Assembly: GCA_947477565.1 (NCBI GenBank)
Contig: CANJUR010000007.1
Location: 1 to 64,000 of the forward strand
Origin: Deltaproteobacteria bacterium
Lineage (GTDB): Bacteria > Myxococcota_A > Polyangia > Polyangiales > Ga0077539
DNA: 64,000 bases
Reading direction: 5' to 3'
Part shown: in pieces, positions 63,236 through 64,000 of the stretch
Numbering within the stretch: the stretch's first letter is position 1
Layout of the letters: the number at the start of each line of letters is the position of its first letter
The notes under the pieces: model-generated
Seen by the model: only the letters and a program-made list of their open reading frames with translations
Told to the model about the DNA's origin: nothing
Databases searched by the model: none
Translations under genes and position numbers: made by a program

Positions 63236-64000
63236 TCAGTCGACGGCGGCGCCGCACGACGGGCACTGCCGCGCGCTCACGCCCATCTCGAAGCCGCAAT
63301 AAGCGCAGCGCGTCGTGGTTTTCGCGCCAGGGCTCGCAGCCGCGGAGGTCGCCGCGCGTGGGGCCTCGTACGCCACCGGCGCGGCCGCCACCATCTGACC
63401 AAACGCCGTCGCTGCGGCGCCGAGCGTCCCTAGGATGCCTCCGCCCGCCGCAGGAGCATCCGCAACCGCACGCTGCGCCGAGGCGCGCGTCGGCGCATCC
63501 AACGCCGCAAGCCCAGCGGTGTGGCCCATGGCTTTGTACATCCCGCGCAGATACTCCCGCGCGCCTGCGTGCGCCGGAACCGCCGTGAGCAACTTCTCCG
63601 CCGCGCCGACCGCTCGCCGCTCGTCGCCCAACTTCACCCGGTAGAGGCTCACCAGGTGTTCGTAGGTCCGCGCCTGCTCCGCGGGAGCGATCACCTGACG
63701 ACCGCGCTCTTCCAGCGCGCCCGCGGCCTCTTCCCACTTCCCCGCCGCTTCGGCCTGGCCGATGTGTCGGTCGAGCGCGCCGACATCCACGACGGCCGTC
63801 GGCACCGCGCCCTGCGTCTGCCCGCGGCCGCCAAACACTGGCGCCCCTAGCAGGTCTGCCGGTCCGAACACTTGCGGCGTCTGATCGAAGCCGCCGCGCT
63901 TCACCTCGGTCTTGGTGCGCTCGAAGACGTCCGCCCAGGTGGCGTCCGGGCGCTTTTGAATCGCCGTCAAAAGTGCGTGCGTAAATGCGCCCGCGGAGCG
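63236..64000 (-). CDS. Caspase-like peptidase / TPR / zinc-ribbon protein, partial at window edge
   Basis: The frame is open to the last base of the window, so the N-terminus lies beyond it; the 255 visible codons begin RSAGAFTHALLTAIQKRPDAT. Visible first is what looks like the C-terminal end of a caspase-like (peptidase C14) domain: GAFTHALLTAI, WADVFERTKTEV, and QTPQVFGPADLLGAPVFGG. TPR-like helices follow (about codons 80-170; WEEAAGALEERGRQVIAPAEQARTYEHLV in parts). The C-terminus is a zinc ribbon (CAYCGFEMGVSARQCPSCG). The catalytic His and Cys would be in the missing part, so the caspase call needs the rest of the gene. It is convergent with the kinase gene 5 bp away. Confidence 0.75.
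   Translation of the reverse strand, partial: RSAGAFTHALLTAIQKRPDATWADVFERTKTEVKRGGFDQTPQVFGPADLLGAPVFGGRGQTQGAVPTAVVDVGALDRHIGQAEAAGKWEEAAGALEERGRQVIAPAEQARTYEHLVSLYRVKLGDERRAVGAAEKLLTAVPAHAGAREYLRGMYKAMGHTAGLAALDAPTRASAQRAVADAPAAGGGILGTLGAAATAFGQMVAAAPVAYEAPRAATSAAASPGAKTTTRCAYCGFEMGVSARQCPSCGAAVD

Overview
The window is about 64 kb of very GC-rich, densely coded chromosome. The gene content points to a Myxococcota (deltaproteobacterial, probably Polyangia-like) bacterium. Supporting signs are eukaryote-like Ser/Thr kinases, one of them catalytically dead; an FHA plus AAA+ protein; many lipoproteins carrying Asp/Ala/Pro-rich spacers; a large Cys-rich tandem-repeat lipoprotein; a zinc-ribbon/GYF protein like the gliding factor AgmX/GltJ; a TrpR-free, HrcA/CIRCE-type groESL promoter; and meso-DAP-type MurE. 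The lineage call is inference from gene content. There is no rRNA in the window, and I recognised no tRNA, IS element or CRISPR array.

Layout. 0.3-6.1 kb: a lipoprotein, a panB-panC-trhA operon, an OmpA-family protein and a small Cys-rich lipoprotein. 6.3-10 kb: a Ser/Thr pseudokinase convergent with a large lipoprotein. 10.1-12.4 kb: groS-groL behind a sigma70-like promoter with a CIRCE operator. 12.6-19.8 kb: a hypothetical gene, rpoZ, a PAS sensor protein with a phosphoacceptor (HisKA) domain but no ATPase domain, larC, an FHA/AAA+ regulator lacking the sigma54-contact motif, thiL and a small membrane protein. 19.9-32.0 kb: a division and cell-wall (dcw) cluster, rsmH-ftsL-ftsI-murE-murF-mraY-murD-ftsW-murG, lacking mraZ and interrupted by an aldose-epimerase-like gene on the opposite strand. 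It supplies the cytoplasmic and lipid-linked steps of peptidoglycan synthesis plus the septal synthase pair FtsW/FtsI; murC, murB, ddl, ftsQ, ftsA and ftsZ are not here.

32.0-41.0 kb: small proteins, an EamA transporter, then a tightly overlapping surface-glycan operon on the minus strand (glycosyltransferase, methyltransferase, glycosyltransferase, methyltransferase, flippase) followed by a fatty-acid desaturase, and rplY upstream. 41.3-48.3 kb: a 78-residue protein with a ComEA-like HhH protein, then three secreted lipoproteins: an alpha/beta-hydrolase-like protein, an HExxH putative metalloprotease, and a 978-residue Cys-repeat protein with four nearly identical 129-bp units. 48.3-50.5 kb: a decayed CHASE-PAS sensor gene next to an ATPase-like/REC/HPt phosphorelay protein. 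50.5-56.8 kb: murA-hisG, the GltJ/AgmX-like protein, a MshEN/REC/TPR protein and a lipoprotein. 56.9-64 kb: a small protein, an ammonium transporter whose sequence contains two compensating single-base shifts, a Tat-exported DUF362 protein, a thymidylate kinase without the P-loop lysine, a PDZ lipoprotein, an orphan SpoA (FliM/YscQ-like) protein, an active-looking Ser/Thr kinase, and the C-terminal part of a caspase-like/TPR/zinc-ribbon protein cut by the window edge.

The most notable signals are the amt frameshift pair, two complementary half histidine kinases, the decayed CHASE sensor, the pseudokinase, the degenerate FHA/AAA+ protein, the unusual Tmk P-loop, the orphan SpoA protein and the MshEN/REC/TPR architecture next to a GltJ-like gene.
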